Below, piece after piece: positions 62,877 through 64,000 of a DNA stretch of 64,000 nt (within the stretch, counting starts at the first letter, position 1; the number at the start of each line of letters is the position of its first letter). Origin of the DNA: Pseudomonadota bacterium (lineage in GTDB: Bacteria > Pseudomonadota > Gammaproteobacteria > Burkholderiales > Burkholderiaceae_E). The stretch is taken from assembly GCA_023389055.1 (NCBI GenBank), contig JAEWFA010000035.1:1-64000 (forward strand), given 5' to 3'. A program made the position numbers and the translations under genes. Under the pieces are notes generated by a model, which did no database searches, was not told where the DNA came from, and saw only the letters and a list, made by a program, of their open reading frames with translations.

Positions 62877-64000
62877 AGGCGCTGCGAGGCGGCCGCCGCC
62901 GATGCGGCCGCGCGCCGTCCGCTGCGCACCGCCGTTTCGAGCGTCGCCGGATACTCGTCGTCCACATAATCGCCGGCGATCCACAATCCGGGCAGCGCGT
63001 CGGCGAATGCATCGCAAGCGACGCGCGGGCGCTGCGGCGTGCAGCGGATGGTCGCGCGTTTCTCGATCACCGTGCGATGCGCCTGCGGCATCGGCAGCTC
63101 GAGCTGGCGAGCGACCTGGTGCGCGACGGCCTCGCCGATCGCCTCGCGGCCGGTTCCGTCGAGCCGGGAGCAGACGCTGACGACGACCGCGGCGATCCGG
63201 TGCGCGCCGACGCAGCCGCGGTCGAACAGCCATTGGCCCCAGGCGCGGCGCCCGTCGTCGAGCAGCAGGATCCAGCGCGGCAGCGGCAGCGGCGTTTCGC
63301 GCGGCCACGCCAGATACACGGTCGCGATCGGCTCGTGCGTGAAGCCGCCGAGCGACGATGCGCGCGAGTCGAGCGGCGCGAGCAGGCGCGCCGCAACCGG
63401 CGCCGGCGCGGCAACGACGACCTGAGCGGCGTGCAACGTGCCCGCCGCGCAGTCGACGCGCCAGTTACCGCCGACGTGCTGCAGCGCGCGCACGTTCGCG
63501 CCGAACGAGATGCGCGTGCCGCGTGCGCGCAGCCAGTCGACGGCCGGCTGCGTGATCGCGGCGTCCAGCGTCGCGCGCGGAAGGACGAAGTCGCTCGCCT
63601 GGCGCGCGCCGCCCAGCGTGTCGCGCAGAACCGCGCAGAAGGCGGCGGCGCACGCGTCCTGTGGCGGCGTGTTCAGCGCGCCCACGCACAGCGGCGTCCA
63701 CAGTCGCTCGACGAGCCGCCGCGGCTGTCCGTGTCGCTCGAGAAGCGTCGCGACCGTTTGCGCCGCCGGCGTTCGCCAGCGCCTGGCGCGCAGCGAAGCG
63801 AGGAAGCGCAACGCGGCCCAGCGCTCGCGCAGCGACAGGCCGCGTGCCGATCCCAGCGCGGCAAGCAAATGCCAGGGTGCGGGGTGCGCCGACGCCTCGA
63901 GGCGCAACCCGGCGGTGTCGCGAAGCAGGAGTCCCGCTCGATCGAAAGCCGATGCGGCGGCGCCATCCTGCACGAGCGCGGCGAGCGCGAGGCATTCCCG
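62849..64000 (-). CDS. hpnE: Hydroxysqualene dehydroxylase HpnE (5' end outside window)
   Basis: C-terminal part (about 383 codons) of an FAD amine-oxidase-like enzyme; the frame is open to the window edge and the FAD-binding N-terminus lies beyond it. The first visible residues RECLALAALV match the HpnE stretch after NGQHxxLGAY. GLWIAGDYVDDEYPATLETA with the following AVRSGRRAA is the HpnE C-terminus. HpnE reduces hydroxysqualene to squalene in hopanoid synthesis. hpnC/hpnD are expected just outside the window. It overlaps radA tail to tail. Confidence 0.88.
   Translation of the reverse strand, partial: RECLALAALVQDGAAASAFDRAGLLLRDTAGLRLEASAHPAPWHLLAALGSARGLSLRERWAALRFLASLRARRWRTPAAQTVATLLERHGQPRRLVERLWTPLCVGALNTPPQDACAAAFCAVLRDTLGGARQASDFVLPRATLDAAITQPAVDWLRARGTRISFGANVRALQHVGGNWRVDCAAGTLHAAQVVVAAPAPVAARLLAPLDSRASSLGGFTHEPIATVYLAWPRETPLPLPRWILLLDDGRRAWGQWLFDRGCVGAHRIAAVVVSVCSRLDGTGREAIGEAVAHQVARQLELPMPQAHRTVIEKRATIRCTPQRPRVACDAFADALPGLWIAGDYVDDEYPATLETAVRSGRRAAASAAAASQRLQLQAASIA

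Overview
The window reads as chromosomal DNA of a high-GC betaproteobacterium, most likely of the order Burkholderiales. This rests on gene order: an mdh / GntR / sdhCDAB / sdhE / gltA / odhAB / lpdA / zapE block, a rluD-pgeF-phaC-phaB-phaR-rimO block, and a PEP-CTERM protein, all typical of that group. Coding density is very high. No stretch above about 225 bases lacks a gene. I see no tRNA, rRNA, insertion sequence, prophage or CRISPR array.

Layout. (1) 1-8198, minus strand: an apparent operon mdh-prpB-prpC-prpD-DUF3617-acnA joins malate dehydrogenase to the 2-methylcitrate cycle and aconitase. A GntR/UTRA regulator is divergent at 8339, and a palindrome sits in the shared promoter region. 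(2) 9284-14339, plus strand: succinate dehydrogenase, its flavinylation factor and citrate synthase. (3) 14402-21828: genes lying between gltA and odhA, namely a COG3687 protein, a three-gene minus-strand 2-oxoacid:ferredoxin oxidoreductase with its own pyridine-nucleotide oxidoreductase (KorABC type), and a secreted PA2779/PA2778 pair. (4) 22005-31188: 2-oxoglutarate dehydrogenase odhA-odhB-lpdA, zapE, a DUF465 protein and a DinG-type helicase. Two different ways to oxidise 2-oxoglutarate may therefore sit side by side.

(5) 31136-39294: bamD opposite rluD-pgeF, a polyhydroxyalkanoate set (phaC, phaB, phaR, without phaA), a VapBC module and rimO. (6) 39446-47121: a PEP-CTERM lectin-like protein behind a near-consensus sigma-54 promoter, an MFS transporter coupled to serB, mfd, and ispD-ispF. 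(7) 47220-51842: a TrpB2-type enzyme, then E1 alpha, E1 beta, a free-standing 83-residue lipoyl domain and a LipM/LplA-like transferase, with no E2 or E3 gene. This compact module is the most unusual system in the window. (8) 51865-54332: DUF3501, a CCG-type iron-sulfur protein and rubrerythrin. (9) 54473-64000: an EnvZ/OmpR-like pair, a small secreted basic protein, tsaB-rimI-(UDG/HolD-like), lplT, alr-radA and a truncated hpnE (hopanoid/squalene pathway).

Non-coding themes. G-rich heptamer arrays follow the stop codons of acnA, gltA and the TrpB2 gene, and one forms a 32-bp perfect inverted repeat. Several genes (bamD, mfd, the OmpR-like gene, the small secreted gene, tsaB) have a -10-like hexamer only 6-8 nt before the start codon, suggesting leaderless or very short-leader transcripts. 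All functions are inferred by reading the sequence; no searches were run.
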